Assembly (NCBI GenBank): GCA_905234125.1
Contig: CAJOGQ010000006.1
Location: forward strand, 1 to 46,123
Direction of reading: 5' to 3'
Length of the DNA stretch: 46,123 nucleotides
Origin: an uncultured Bacteroidaceae bacterium
GTDB lineage: Bacteria > Bacteroidota > Bacteroidia > Bacteroidales > Bacteroidaceae
Part shown: in pieces, positions 1 to 8,938 of the stretch
How the letters are laid out: every line of letters starts with the position of its first letter
Position numbering within the stretch: position 1 is the first letter of the stretch
Made by a program: the position numbers and the translations under genes
Notes under the pieces: model-generated
The model's input: only the letters and a program-made list of their open reading frames with translations
The model's database searches: none
What the model was told of the DNA's origin: nothing

Positions 1-562
1 CGGCAAGTACTACCCCGAGGTGGACACCCAGAAGACCCTCTCCCTCCGAGGCTTCGCAGAACACATGACTGCCCACGGCGGCAAGTACTCCCGTTCTGAG
101 GTGGAGGGCGTGTTGAACCAAATCGTGGAGTGCCTCCCAGAGCTCGTCGCACAGGGCGTGCCCGTGCAGCTCGGCGCGCTGGGCATCTTCTACCCAACGG
201 TGGAGAGCGTGAAGGGCGGCGTGCTGAACATCCCCGCGATGGAGGGACTGAACCCGAACGACATCGTGAAGGGCGTGCACATCCGCTTCCAGCCCGACAT
301 GTCGAAGCTCGACAACCTCTGCGCACCCACCTTCAAGTACGCCTGCCGACTTGAGCTCCGCAACATCGTGGACACCGTCGTGGTGGGTCAGAACGCCAAG
401 GGTCAGGACATCAAGAAGCAGACCCTCATCCCCATCGAGACCGCTGTGGCTCAGTGGAAGCAGGAGCATGGCGAGGGCACGACTGGCGGCGACAACAACG
501 GTGGCAGCGACGACAATGGCAATGATGGTCCTCCACCTGAAGGAGGTGGCTTCGGCGGCTAA
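1..562 (+). CDS. HU-HIG-type DNA-binding protein, 5' truncated by window edge
   Basis: This is the 3' part of an HU/IHF-fold DNA-binding protein of the Bacteroidetes HU-HIG type. The frame is open from base 2 and starts with GKYYPEVDTQ, so the GTG at 20 is internal and the true start lies outside the window. The visible part holds the helical HU core (RGFAEHM...YSRSEVEGVL) followed by the strand region VQLGALGIFYPTV. After residue 145 or so it ends in a low-complexity Gly/Asp/Asn tail (GGDNNGGSDDNGNDG). Such tailed HU proteins are common in Bacteroidales and are thought to be nucleoid or regulatory proteins. The DNA is visibly richer in G+C than its neighbours. A hairpin follows the stop. The family call is firm; a specific function is not known. 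Confidence 0.85.
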   Translation, partial: GKYYPEVDTQKTLSLRGFAEHMTAHGGKYSRSEVEGVLNQIVECLPELVAQGVPVQLGALGIFYPTVESVKGGVLNIPAMEGLNPNDIVKGVHIRFQPDMSKLDNLCAPTFKYACRLELRNIVDTVVVGQNAKGQDIKKQTLIPIETAVAQWKQEHGEGTTGGDNNGGSDDNGNDGPPPEGGGFGG

Positions 563-591
563 CGCGATGCAAGCAAATGGGCATCAAATGG

Positions 592-626
592 AAAGGGAAG
601 GTTGCAGATTGTGCGACCTTCCCTTT
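592..626. terminator. Hairpin between convergent genes
   Basis: An 11-bp perfect stem (AAAGGGAAGGT at 592-602 with ACCTTCCCTTT at 616-626, 13-nt loop) lies between the HU-like gene and the convergent sensor gene. It is a plausible bidirectional terminator, although the T-run after it is weak. Confidence 0.6.
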
Positions 627-649
627 ATATTCCTCATGCGCCTTGCTCC

Positions 650-3097
650 TTATTCCTGTACTTCTTCTTGTACTTTTTCTTCCTTTTCAGAGCTCTTGTT
701 GGCTTTTCTCTTATCGAGGTACCACATGAGGCCGTACATCAATAGTGCAATTAACAGCACATAGCACACAATGGCAACTGGACTTAACCATGCTGGAGGC
801 AGAATGGTGATGCGCAGTTTTGCAACGTCGCCGTCCCACACCTCTGGGTTGAAGCTGGCCTGAAGTTCTAAGTCATAAGTGCCTACTGCCAGGTTGGTCA
901 GTTGCAACATGTCTGCACGATGATTGACCACCCATGGTTCATCTGGATTGAGGCGATACCTGTACCATACGTTGACTCCATGCTGGAAGACAGGTGTGGC
1001 ATAGTTGATGGCGAACGTGTTTTGGCTATACTTCAAGGTCAATTTCTTGGTTGTGTAGAGGGTCTGCTCGAGAATGTTGGTGCTGTCGCCAGGAAGGACG
1101 AACCTGCCATTCATGTAGAGATTCAGGATATAAGGAGTCAGACGTTCTTCTGGCACATTATACATATTGGAATCAAAACTCACCAGACCCTTATAGGTGC
1201 CCACATACACCTGACCGTCCTTGCCTATATAGCCTGCAGAATAGTTCACGTAGTCCGACGGCAGACCATTGTCTGTCGTGAAGTGGCGGATCGAGCCATT
1301 GTCGATGTTGTAGTTGTAAAGTCCGTCGAATGTGTTCAGCCACAAGTTGTGGTTCTCATCTTCCATGATGTTGTTGATGGACTCCTGTGTCAAATGTTGC
1401 GATATTGCCAACCGCATCGTCTTTCCACTTCTGGCATCATAACCCATCAAGCCGCGTTTGTCGGTGCCCACCCAGTAGTAGCCCTTCGAGTCCTCATACA
1501 CTACTGTCGTGCAGGTATAGTTGAAGGAAGTTCGTTCGGCTTTCCACTGCCCTTTGTGCTGCTGGGCACCCCACATATCCTTATTTTGATGGATGCGCCA
1601 TAGACCTCTGTCGAAGGTAGCCACCCACACCTCACCATGTCGGTCAGCATACAGATGGTGTGCATACGTGTGAGCCAATTCGGGCATCAGGTCGAACGAA
1701 CCCTTCTGTTCGTCAAAGATGAACACACCTTGCGCCGAACTGACAAAGATGGTGCCATTCTGCTGACACATGCTGATGCCACCCAGCGAACCCATCTCCT
1801 GATCGTCTGTCTTCGTGTAGCGGCGCTTCAACTGACGGCTCTTTGTGTCCACCACATAGATGCCGTTACTGATGGTCAGCATCCACAAGTCGTCGCCCAC
1901 CATCATCAAACTCTGCACATTGAAGGGGGCAGACTCCCCGCCCCAATCCACATCGGCCACTTGCAATCTGTCCTCCTGGCGGTTCAGTTCATACAGTCCG
2001 CCATCCTCGGTGCCTACCCACAACTGACCCTGTGAATCCTCACACATCTCGCGCACCACGTCCACATCATGAGTCTCACTTTCAGGACTATACGTGCTGA
2101 AGTTCTGCGATGAGATGCTGATGCGGTTGATGCCACCAAAGAACGTGCCTGCCCAAACACCACGTTCCCTGTCCACAAAGAGCGAGTGGACTGCATTGCC
2201 CGACAGTGAGTTGGAAGATATGTTAGACTGACGAAGACTGGTCATGCTGCCATCCTTCGTGTGATAAATCACAATGCCATGCTCCGTACCAATCCACAGC
2301 GCCTCCCCATCAGGAGTGATAGACGTGTGGGCAATGATGGGAACGCCTTTATCGTCATGCGAGAAGAGCAACTTAGACGCGTGTGTCTTTGGGCTGAACT
2401 GATAAACTCCCTCTGAGCCTGTCACCAATGCCAGCAAACCGTTCTTCATCTCTGTGATGCTCTCGATTCTGCCAAACCTATCCTGCCCCTCAGGCTTGGC
2501 CGTATAGGAATGGATGTGTTTCGTCTTCGGATCATAGCTGTGCAGCACACCTTGCCTGCCGCCCATCCACACTTTGCCATCGTGAGCCACCATCAGGCAA
2601 CACGGCATCAACAGCTCGCTGCCCACCTTCTTCGCTGTCTTCTTCTCCACATCCACCACATACACGCGGTTGTCCACCAATGCCCACAGCCGTCCCTCAT
2701 AGTCAACACGAAGCTGTGAGATGTTAGCATTCTTCGGCAATCCCTTGACGTGGAACGGTTCCAGACTCTCCGTCGTGATGTTGAACAGGTAGATACCACG
2801 CTTTGTGCCCACCCAAATGGAGGCATCGGGTGCCACCTGAATGTCGGTGACACGGCAGAAGTAGCCACCCATCCCCTCTGGGTCGGGAATAGGATATAAG
2901 TGAGCATGACGACCATCGAACACGATCACGCCGTTCGTCGTTCCAATCCACATGAATCCATTGACTTGAGCGAAGCACACCCTACTGCGCACTTTCAAGT
3001 CATCCGCCTTTCCGAAATTTTTGATGTAATATTCTTCCTGTGCCGATACTCTTATTCCACACAGAATCATTAAAAACAAAAAAAGAATCTTTTTCAT
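650..3097 (-). CDS. HTCS-like propeller sensor lacking a kinase domain
   Basis: The protein resembles the sensory half of Bacteroidetes hybrid two-component systems. It has a signal peptide (MKKILFLFL...VSAQ, residues 1-20), about 14 reg_prop-type blades (WVGTxxG motifs such as MWIGTTNG, LWVGTEDGG and YYWVGTDKRG), consistent with two seven-bladed propellers, a Y_Y_Y-like domain at about 690-765 and one membrane helix at about 771-793. It then stops after a 22-residue Lys/Glu-rich tail. No histidine kinase, receiver or HTH follows, and a hairpin and a convergent gene lie just downstream. I chose the ATG at 3097, directly before the signal peptide, over the upstream in-frame start at 3127. It may signal through a separate partner or act as a decoy; its ligand is unknown. 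Confidence 0.8.
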   Translation of the reverse strand: MKKILFLFLMILCGIRVSAQEEYYIKNFGKADDLKVRSRVCFAQVNGFMWIGTTNGVIVFDGRHAHLYPIPDPEGMGGYFCRVTDIQVAPDASIWVGTKRGIYLFNITTESLEPFHVKGLPKNANISQLRVDYEGRLWALVDNRVYVVDVEKKTAKKVGSELLMPCCLMVAHDGKVWMGGRQGVLHSYDPKTKHIHSYTAKPEGQDRFGRIESITEMKNGLLALVTGSEGVYQFSPKTHASKLLFSHDDKGVPIIAHTSITPDGEALWIGTEHGIVIYHTKDGSMTSLRQSNISSNSLSGNAVHSLFVDRERGVWAGTFFGGINRISISSQNFSTYSPESETHDVDVVREMCEDSQGQLWVGTEDGGLYELNRQEDRLQVADVDWGGESAPFNVQSLMMVGDDLWMLTISNGIYVVDTKSRQLKRRYTKTDDQEMGSLGGISMCQQNGTIFVSSAQGVFIFDEQKGSFDLMPELAHTYAHHLYADRHGEVWVATFDRGLWRIHQNKDMWGAQQHKGQWKAERTSFNYTCTTVVYEDSKGYYWVGTDKRGLMGYDARSGKTMRLAISQHLTQESINNIMEDENHNLWLNTFDGLYNYNIDNGSIRHFTTDNGLPSDYVNYSAGYIGKDGQVYVGTYKGLVSFDSNMYNVPEERLTPYILNLYMNGRFVLPGDSTNILEQTLYTTKKLTLKYSQNTFAINYATPVFQHGVNVWYRYRLNPDEPWVVNHRADMLQLTNLAVGTYDLELQASFNPEVWDGDVAKLRITILPPAWLSPVAIVCYVLLIALLMYGLMWYLDKRKANKSSEKEEKVQEEVQE

Positions 3098-3156
3098 CTG
3101 ATTATCAATATACAAGTAATTAGTCAAGTAATTCTTTTCATCATCCCAATTTGTTG

Positions 3157-3164
3157 CAAATTTA
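3157..3164 (-). promoter_or_regulatory. Candidate -7 element for the propeller sensor gene
   Basis: The minus strand reads TAAATTTG, matching the Bacteroidetes TAnnTTTG -7 box, about 60 nt upstream of the start. No TTTG lies at the usual 19-21 nt spacing, so support is partial. The remaining spacer to 3362 is AT-rich and holds nothing else I can identify. Confidence 0.4.
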
Positions 3165-3362
3165 CGTAGAAAAGATTTAAAAACACCTTAAATTGTACAA
3201 CAAATTCAATATTTTCTTTTATTATTTCTTTTTTTTCGTCATTTTTATCAACAATGCATGTATTTATGGAAAGAATTAGCACATATTTTATCCGTTAGAT
3301 TCGTGTTTGTCTGGAAGAAAGTCATACCTAAACCAGAAGCTCAAAGGCATTGAGGCGGTAGC

Positions 3363-4712
3363 TCAGAAGAGAATCTTCCAGTTGGAGGCGATGCTGTAGC
3401 GGTTTTTCATGTAGTGGGAGAAGGTGTGGTAGTAGTCGAGGTTGAAGCCCCAGGCGTAGTTCTTGGTGTCGAGGCACTCGTATGTAAGGCTGGCACCCAT
3501 TTCGAAACGGGTCTCGTTGGGAATGGTGTAGGTCGTTTGGCCATCGGTGAGTTGGTCGCCGTCCATGAAGCGCATGCCAACAAAGGCACGGGTGGCGAAG
3601 CGCTTGCCAAGAACGTAGGGATAGGAGAACTTGGCGCCGAAGTCGAGATGATAGAGGTTGAGGTGACCACCTGAGAAGGGGTTGGGGGTGTCGAAGACTT
3701 TCGCCTGCACGTCCACCACACGAGTCATCAGTTCGGCTGCGATGTTGGGAGTGGCGAACCAGCTCACATCAGCTCCTGCCGAGAAGGCGGCTCCACTCTT
3801 GATGCGGGCGTTGTCGAAATGGATGGTGCGGTCGCCAATCTCTGTGCCCGACACGAAGGTGAAGCCAGAGGCTTTGTCGTTGAACTTGATGAGTCGCTCG
3901 ATGTCGCGACGACGGAGTTCGGAACGGTTGATGGCATCAGCTCCGAAAATCTTGTCTGTGAGGAAATAGGCCAGATTGGTGCTCATCACGCCGATGCCGG
4001 CTCCCATGTAGAGGTCGTTCATCCAGTGTTTGTTGTGCTTGATGCGCAGGAGTTCTGTTCCCGCAGCGGTCGTATAGCCACCAATCGTGATCCAGGGGGA
4101 GATGTAGCCGTACTCACGGCTGAGAATGGTGGCTGACACGAAGGCGAAGCTGGTGTGGGCAGAAGGAAAGGAATTGAGGTCAGTCTGGTCTGGACGTCCC
4201 TCGCGAACTGTGCATTTGAGGAGTTCAGACGTGCCGAACGAGATGCCTAAAGCCATCGCGTTGGCTGAGAGCATGCGTTCGAGCTTGGAACGGCTCTTCA
4301 CGCCTGCTGCCTTCATCACCCAATTGGCCACGAGTGGCACACTCCCCACGGCATAATCTGTCCATCGGGTGGCATCGCTCTTGACATCGAAATAGGCGTC
4401 GCGAGTGATGAAGTTGTGGTCAGTCCACGTCAGGAGCAATCCGCGCACAAAGTGCAAAGCTCCATCGGTATTGAACTTCATCTCGCGTTCAAGCTGTCGC
4501 TCGTTGTAGGACTTGATGACCTGCTCGACTTTGCGCTGACGATCCAGCTGCTCGTAGTGAGCAATGATGGAGTCAATCTCCTGCAAGAAAACGGAATCAG
4601 CCTGTTCCGCCTGAACTTCAGACCCTATAATAGAATCAGGCTTCTCTGCCTGAGCATGCCCAGACAGAGAAGCTAACAAAACAAATATGAATGAAAATAT
4701 AAAGCGTCGCAT
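3363..4712 (-). CDS. PAP2-family phosphatase with C-terminal beta-barrel-like region
   Basis: The N-terminus is a signal peptide (MRRFIFSFIFVLLASLSGHAQ). The three PAP2 phosphatase motifs are complete: K166-x6-R-P174 (KCTVREGRP), PSAH at 183-186, and R223-x5-H229-x3-D233. Residues about 280-449 are different: alternating aromatic and polar strands ending in the terminal Phe of KILF, the look of an outer-membrane beta-barrel. The family removes phosphates from lipids such as lipid A or undecaprenyl pyrophosphate; the substrate cannot be told here. The gene starts 3 nt after the aldolase stop, so the two are probably co-transcribed. The PAP2 call is firm and the barrel is inferred. Confidence 0.82.
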   Translation of the reverse strand: MRRFIFSFIFVLLASLSGHAQAEKPDSIIGSEVQAEQADSVFLQEIDSIIAHYEQLDRQRKVEQVIKSYNERQLEREMKFNTDGALHFVRGLLLTWTDHNFITRDAYFDVKSDATRWTDYAVGSVPLVANWVMKAAGVKSRSKLERMLSANAMALGISFGTSELLKCTVREGRPDQTDLNSFPSAHTSFAFVSATILSREYGYISPWITIGGYTTAAGTELLRIKHNKHWMNDLYMGAGIGVMSTNLAYFLTDKIFGADAINRSELRRRDIERLIKFNDKASGFTFVSGTEIGDRTIHFDNARIKSGAAFSAGADVSWFATPNIAAELMTRVVDVQAKVFDTPNPFSGGHLNLYHLDFGAKFSYPYVLGKRFATRAFVGMRFMDGDQLTDGQTTYTIPNETRFEMGASLTYECLDTKNYAWGFNLDYYHTFSHYMKNRYSIASNWKILF

Positions 4713-4715
4713 TGA

Positions 4716-5714
4716 TTACTGTGCGAGCTTTCCGTCAGAACCGAGCACATTCACAATCTTGTGGATGTACATCTTCTTCATGTTGTCACGAGCTGGCTTC
4801 AAGTACTGACGTGGATCGAAGTCACCAGGATGCTCAGCGAGGTGCTTGCGCACAGCAGCAGTCATGGCCAGACGAGAGTCAGAGTCGATGTTGATCTTGC
4901 AGACAGCAGACTTGGCAGCCTTGCGGAGCTGTTCCTCTGGAATACCGATAGCTGCATCGAGCTTACCGCCGTACTTGTTGATGGTCTCAACCTCTTCCAT
5001 TGGAACGGAAGAAGAACCGTGGAGCACGATTGGGAAGCCCGGAAGCTTCTTCTCAATCTCAGCCAGAATGTCGAATGCCAATGGTGGGGGAACGAGCACG
5101 CCGTTGACGAGTTTGCACTGCTCAGGAGTGAACTTGTGAGCACCATGAGAAGTACCGATAGAGATGGCGAGAGAGTCGCAACCTGTACGAGTGGAGAAGT
5201 CAATCACCTCCTCAGGCTTGGTGTAGTGAGACTCTGCAGCAGAAACCTCATCCTCAACACCAGCGAGCACACCCAGCTCAGCCTCAACAGTCACGTCGTA
5301 CTGGTGAGCGTAGTCAACCACCTTCTTGGCGAGAGCGATGTTCTCCTCGTATGGGAGGTGAGAACCGTCGATCATCACAGAAGAGAAACCATTGTCGATA
5401 CAGTCCTTGCAAAGCTCGAAGCTGTCTCCGTGGTCGAGGTGGAGAACGATTTCAGGATGCTCACAACCGAGTTCCTTAGCATATTCCACAGCACCCTTGG
5501 CAAGGTTGCGGAGGATTGTGCCATTGGCGTAGTTGCGTGCGCCCTTAGACACCTGCATGATGACAGGAGACTTAGTTTCAACTGCAGCCATCACGATAGC
5601 CTGCATCTGCTCCATAGTGTTGAAATTGAAAGCTGGAATGGCATAACCGCCTGCAATAGCTCTCTTGAACATCTCGCGAGTGTTCACGAGACCAAGTTCT
5701 TTGTAGCTTATCAT
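4716..5714 (-). CDS. fba: Class II fructose-bisphosphate aldolase
   Basis: This zinc enzyme interconverts fructose 1,6-bisphosphate with glyceraldehyde 3-phosphate and dihydroxyacetone phosphate in the cytoplasm (glycolysis and gluconeogenesis). The class II signature is present: LHLDHGD with catalytic D94 and zinc ligand H95, VEAELG near 143-148, SIGTSHGAHKF with H190, and VLHGSS with H232. The 332-residue length is normal for the family. The start MISYKELGLVN is typical, and a TAnnTTTG box lies upstream. It is the first gene of a likely two-gene unit with the PAP2 gene 3 nt downstream, an unusual partner for a glycolytic enzyme. Confidence 0.96.
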   Translation of the reverse strand: MISYKELGLVNTREMFKRAIAGGYAIPAFNFNTMEQMQAIVMAAVETKSPVIMQVSKGARNYANGTILRNLAKGAVEYAKELGCEHPEIVLHLDHGDSFELCKDCIDNGFSSVMIDGSHLPYEENIALAKKVVDYAHQYDVTVEAELGVLAGVEDEVSAAESHYTKPEEVIDFSTRTGCDSLAISIGTSHGAHKFTPEQCKLVNGVLVPPPLAFDILAEIEKKLPGFPIVLHGSSSVPMEEVETINKYGGKLDAAIGIPEEQLRKAAKSAVCKINIDSDSRLAMTAAVRKHLAEHPGDFDPRQYLKPARDNMKKMYIHKIVNVLGSDGKLAQ

Positions 5715-5763
5715 AACTTGAATATTTATAAGTTAATAATATGTGTGATTTCTAAAACGAGTG

Positions 5764-5798
5764 CAAAGATACGGAAAAGTTAAGAGTTAAGAAACAAA
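5764..5798 (-). promoter_or_regulatory. Promoter of fba
   Basis: On the minus strand TATCTTTG (5771-5764) fits the -7 box TAnnTTTG, and TTTG (5798-5795) lies 23 nt upstream, slightly longer than the usual spacing. It sits about 50 nt before the fba start. Confidence 0.55.
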
Positions 5799-5865
5799 AG
5801 TGAAGACTTTTTTTTGTTTTTCGGCTCGCTTTTTCGTCAAAACAAGAAAAAAAGTCCCCTTTTGT

Positions 5866-5896
5866 TTTGTCCGTATGATAAAAAGTCGTACCTTTG
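5866..5896 (+). promoter_or_regulatory. Promoter of rpmE2
   Basis: TTTG at 5866-5869, 19 nt, then TACCTTTG at 5889-5896 is a full match to the Bacteroidetes -33/-7 promoter. The L31 start at 5982 leaves a leader of roughly 80 nt. Confidence 0.8.
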
Positions 5897-5981
5897 CACC
5901 GCTTTTTGAAAAAAGCACCAGAGATTTAATTATTTGTTACACCAGCAGTATTACATTGACTGTATAAAACAAAAGACAAAA

Positions 5982-6236
5982 ATGAAAAAAGGTATTCACC
6001 CAGACAACTATCGCCCTGTCATCTTCAAGGATATGTCAAACGGCGATATGTTCCTTTCCCGCTCCACAGCCAAGAGCAACGAAACTGAAGTGTTCGAAGG
6101 TCAGGAGTATCCACTCATCAAGATTGAAATTTCTTCAACCTCTCACCCATTCTACACTGGTAAGGCTAAGCTCGTCGACACCGCAGGTCGCGTCGATAAG
6201 TTCATGAACCGCTGGGCTGTGATGAAGAAGAAGTAA
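5982..6236 (+). CDS. rpmE2: 50S ribosomal protein L31, type B
   Basis: The product is 84 residues beginning [17 protein letters not shown], the canonical L31 start. It lacks the zinc-binding cysteines of the other L31 form, which makes it type B. L31 sits at the central protuberance of the large subunit and bridges it to the small subunit. An upstream in-frame TTG at 5934 was rejected because the family start is at 5982. The gene is monocistronic, between a strong promoter and a strong hairpin terminator. Confidence 0.95.
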   Translation: MKKGIHPDNYRPVIFKDMSNGDMFLSRSTAKSNETEVFEGQEYPLIKIEISSTSHPFYTGKAKLVDTAGRVDKFMNRWAVMKKK

Positions 6237-6286
6237 GATACAAGCCCACCTCCCAATCAGGATATTTTTCAAATTTGCAAATAAAA

Positions 6287-6320
6287 ACAAGAAAGCCCGC
6301 CAATCAGCGGGCTTTCTTGT
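6287..6320. terminator. Strong hairpin terminator between rpmE2 and the isomerase gene
   Basis: A perfect 14-bp stem (6287-6300 with 6307-6320, core AAAGCCCGC/GCGGGCTTT) closes a 6-nt loop. It lies between convergent genes, so it can end transcripts from both sides. Confidence 0.85.
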
Positions 6321-6340
6321 TGGATATGGATGCTAATGGT

Positions 6341-7837
6341 TTAGCAGAAAGGATTCTCCGTTGGGTAGTAGTCGCCCTTCGGGAAGTTGTAGTCGATTTC
6401 CTCCACAGGGATGCCCATGTACTTCAGCACCTCCCACAGATACTTACCAGCATGCTCGAACATGACAGCTGCGTGGTGTGGATAGTGCTTCTCGATGAGG
6501 ACGTGACGGTAGAAGCGGCTCATGTTCTTGATGCCGAAGGTACCGATAGAACCGAACGAACGGGTTGGTACAGGCAGAATCTCGCCCTGAGCGATGTAAG
6601 CGCGGAGCTTGGTATCGGCAGTTGACTGCAAACGGTAAACCGTTGCCTTGCCTGGCTTCAAGTCGCCTTCGAGCGTACCGTTGGTCACCTCTACTGGGAG
6701 AGCGCGAGCCATGATGCGCTGGAAGCACATCTGACAGTTGCAGACCTTAGAAGAAGCTGTGTTACCGCAGTGGAAGCCCATGAAGATTTCCTTGTCGGTA
6801 TAGGTGTCGCACTCGAACTTCTTGCCCTTGATGCTCTCTTCGTACATGTCGCGAGGCACAGAGTTGTTGATGTCGAGCAGAGTGACAGCGTCCTGAGTGA
6901 TGCAAGTGCCGATGAACTCAGACAAAGCGCCATAGATGTCCACCTCGCAAGCCACTGGAATGCCACGGGCAGTCAGACGGCTGTTCACATAGCAAGGCAC
7001 GAAGCCGAACATGGTCTGGAAAGCTGGCCAGCACTTGTTGGCCATAGCCACGAACTGGCGAGAACCCTTGTGAGCCTCAATCCAGTCGGTCAGCGTCAGC
7101 TCATACTGGGCGAGCTTAGGCAGCACCTGAGGAATCTTGTTGCCAGTGCCGAGTTCAGCGGCCATATCCTTCACAACGCCGTCGATGCGTGGGTCGCCAG
7201 CGTGCTTCTGGAAGGCTTCGAGCAGGTCAAGCTCAGAGTTCTCCTCAATCTCCACGTCGAGGTCATAGAGGGCGCGGATAGGAGCGTTACAAGCGAGGAA
7301 GTTGTTAGGACGAGGACCAAAGCTGATGATCTTCAGGTTCTGCAGACCCACGATAGCACGTGCGATGGGCAGGAACTCGTGAATCATCTCAGCACACTGT
7401 GCAGCGTCGCCTACAGGCTCTTCTGGGATGTAAGCGCGAGTCTTGCGCAGAGAGAGAGCCTGGCTGGCATTCAGCATACCGCAGTAAGCGTCGCCACGAC
7501 CGTCGATGAGGTCGTTCTGAGTCTCCTCGGCAGCAGCGCAGAACATCGTTGGCCCCTGGAACCAGTCAGCAATCATCGTCTCAGAAATCTCGGGGCCGAA
7601 GTTGCCCAGATACACGCAAAGCGCGTTGCAGCCAGCCTTCTTCACGTCCTCCAGCGCCTGTTGGGCGTGGATTTCACTCTCAACGATACAGATGGGGCAC
7701 TCATAGATGCCGTCCTTACCAAATTTCTTTTCATACGCAGCGATGACAGCCTTGCGGCGGTTCACAGCCAATGACTCGGGAAAACAGTCGCGGCTCACAG
7801 CCACGATACCAATCTTGATTACAGGAACGTTTTGCAT
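6341..7837 (-). CDS. L-fucose/L-arabinose isomerase family protein
   Basis: This 498-residue cytoplasmic protein belongs to the fucose/arabinose isomerase superfamily, manganese-dependent enzymes that interconvert aldoses and ketoses. Visible family landmarks are YLGNFGPEISETMIADW near residue 100, FGPRPNNFLACNAP, VACEVDIYGA and TLLDINN in the metal-site region, and GFHCGNT. It is distinct from classical FucI and AraA in length and detail, so the exact sugar is open and no symbol is given. No sugar kinase, aldolase or transporter gene adjoins it. It has its own promoter and converges on rpmE2. Confidence 0.85.
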   Translation of the reverse strand: MQNVPVIKIGIVAVSRDCFPESLAVNRRKAVIAAYEKKFGKDGIYECPICIVESEIHAQQALEDVKKAGCNALCVYLGNFGPEISETMIADWFQGPTMFCAAAEETQNDLIDGRGDAYCGMLNASQALSLRKTRAYIPEEPVGDAAQCAEMIHEFLPIARAIVGLQNLKIISFGPRPNNFLACNAPIRALYDLDVEIEENSELDLLEAFQKHAGDPRIDGVVKDMAAELGTGNKIPQVLPKLAQYELTLTDWIEAHKGSRQFVAMANKCWPAFQTMFGFVPCYVNSRLTARGIPVACEVDIYGALSEFIGTCITQDAVTLLDINNSVPRDMYEESIKGKKFECDTYTDKEIFMGFHCGNTASSKVCNCQMCFQRIMARALPVEVTNGTLEGDLKPGKATVYRLQSTADTKLRAYIAQGEILPVPTRSFGSIGTFGIKNMSRFYRHVLIEKHYPHHAAVMFEHAGKYLWEVLKYMGIPVEEIDYNFPKGDYYPTENPFC

Positions 7838-7888
7838 AATACAAATAAAAATAATTAATAAATAATGATGTTAGAGTCTTTCTCGTTG

Positions 7889-7921
7889 CAAATATAAAGA
7901 ATAACTTTCAAACAAGCCAAA
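7889..7921 (-). promoter_or_regulatory. Promoter of the isomerase-family gene
   Basis: On the minus strand TTTG (7921-7918), 21 nt, then TATATTTG (7896-7889) matches the Bacteroidetes promoter, about 50 nt before the start at 7837. Confidence 0.7.
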
Positions 7922-8034
7922 CCTTTCGCCATTTTTTTGCGTATTCTTTATCATTCACTCGATATTCTGAGCCATTCTGTCCAAATTAACGACATATTAT
8001 CAATCAATATAAGGAATATTCATTGATTCTTTCC

Positions 8035-8817
8035 TTACCTCACCACTTGTGTGAATTCAGGCTTAGCACCAGGTTCCTTGCCGACGGTCACATAGATGAT
8101 GGAGGGAGATTGACCCTTGACTGTGAACTTGTAGTCGGTGCCGTCGGGTGTGGTGCGCTTGCCCACAGTGGAGGGCGTGCCGAGAGGGAACTGATAGCTG
8201 GAGCAGGCGGCGTCGAAGAGGGCTTTTTCCTTCTCCGTCACAGGCTGTTGAGCTGAATATTCGGGCAGTTTAGCAATGGTGCCTTTCTTGTAGCCGTTCT
8301 CCTTCAGGAAGCGGTCGAGTTCCTTGGTGACTGCTGACACACGAGCTGTGCGAACACCATAACCTTCCTGAATCTTGGCCTTGGGGAGCGCCTTCTTGAG
8401 GGCATCAGAGGAAGTGTTCAGACCACCAGAACCGAAGGAGCAGAAAGGAACGACTTTCTTGCCCGCAAAGTCCTGTTGCTTGACCAGCGTGGCGATGGGC
8501 ATTGCGTAGGTGCCGAACCAAATGGGATAGCCGAGGAAGATGACGTCGTAGTCGGCAATCTTCTTCTTCAAAGGCTTCAGGGCAGGAGTCTGGCCGCTCT
8601 GCTGTTCGCGCTGTCCGCGTTGCATGGTCTCTTGGAAGTTGCCCGAGTAAGGTTGCACAGGCTCGATGGCCTCGATGTCGGCACCTAACTGCTTCTGAAT
8701 CTCCTGAGCCACAGTCTTGGTGGTTCCTGTCTCTGAATAATAGAGCACCAGCACTTTCTGTGCCGAGGCTGTCAGGAAAGTGGTCATAGCCACCAGTGAA
8801 AGGATGAGTTTTTTCAT
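8035..8817 (-). CDS. Exported flavodoxin
   Basis: The protein (260 residues) opens with a signal peptide (MKKLILSLVAMTTFLTASAQ) and continues directly into a flavodoxin fold. VLVLYYSETGTTKTVA is the FMN phosphate-binding loop, and IFLGYPIWFGTYAMP and FCSFGSGG are the flavin-flanking loops. Flavodoxins are normally cytoplasmic electron carriers, so a periplasmic one is unusual. A C-terminal extension of about 80 residues after the flavodoxin core ends in FTQVVR. I chose the ATG at 8817 because it opens the signal peptide; the longer frame to 8979 would run through the promoter. It is divergent from the C10 peptidase gene. Confidence 0.85.
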   Translation of the reverse strand: MKKLILSLVAMTTFLTASAQKVLVLYYSETGTTKTVAQEIQKQLGADIEAIEPVQPYSGNFQETMQRGQREQQSGQTPALKPLKKKIADYDVIFLGYPIWFGTYAMPIATLVKQQDFAGKKVVPFCSFGSGGLNTSSDALKKALPKAKIQEGYGVRTARVSAVTKELDRFLKENGYKKGTIAKLPEYSAQQPVTEKEKALFDAACSSYQFPLGTPSTVGKRTTPDGTDYKFTVKGQSPSIIYVTVGKEPGAKPEFTQVVR

Positions 8818-8859
8818 TGTTGAATGATTTTTATGGTTGAGAAATAGTTTATTCGGTTG

Positions 8860-8891
8860 CAAAAATACATGATACATTCTAATCGAGCAAA
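8860..8891 (-). promoter_or_regulatory. Promoter of the exported flavodoxin gene
   Basis: On the minus strand TTTG (8891-8888), 20 nt, then TATTTTTG (8867-8860) is a full consensus match 43 nt before the flavodoxin ATG. It confirms that the ATG at 8817 is the start. Confidence 0.75.
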
Positions 8892-8938
8892 TAAAATGCC
8901 CCTTTTTTGCAGTTTCAAGGGAGTTTTGGGTGGATTTC

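Noticed and set aside
4761..5783. 340-residue open frame on the plus strand
   Set aside because: It is antisense to fba, whose catalytic motifs are complete.
5934..5981. N-terminal extension of L31 from a TTG
   Set aside because: The family start is MKKGIHP at 5982, which follows the promoter at a normal distance.
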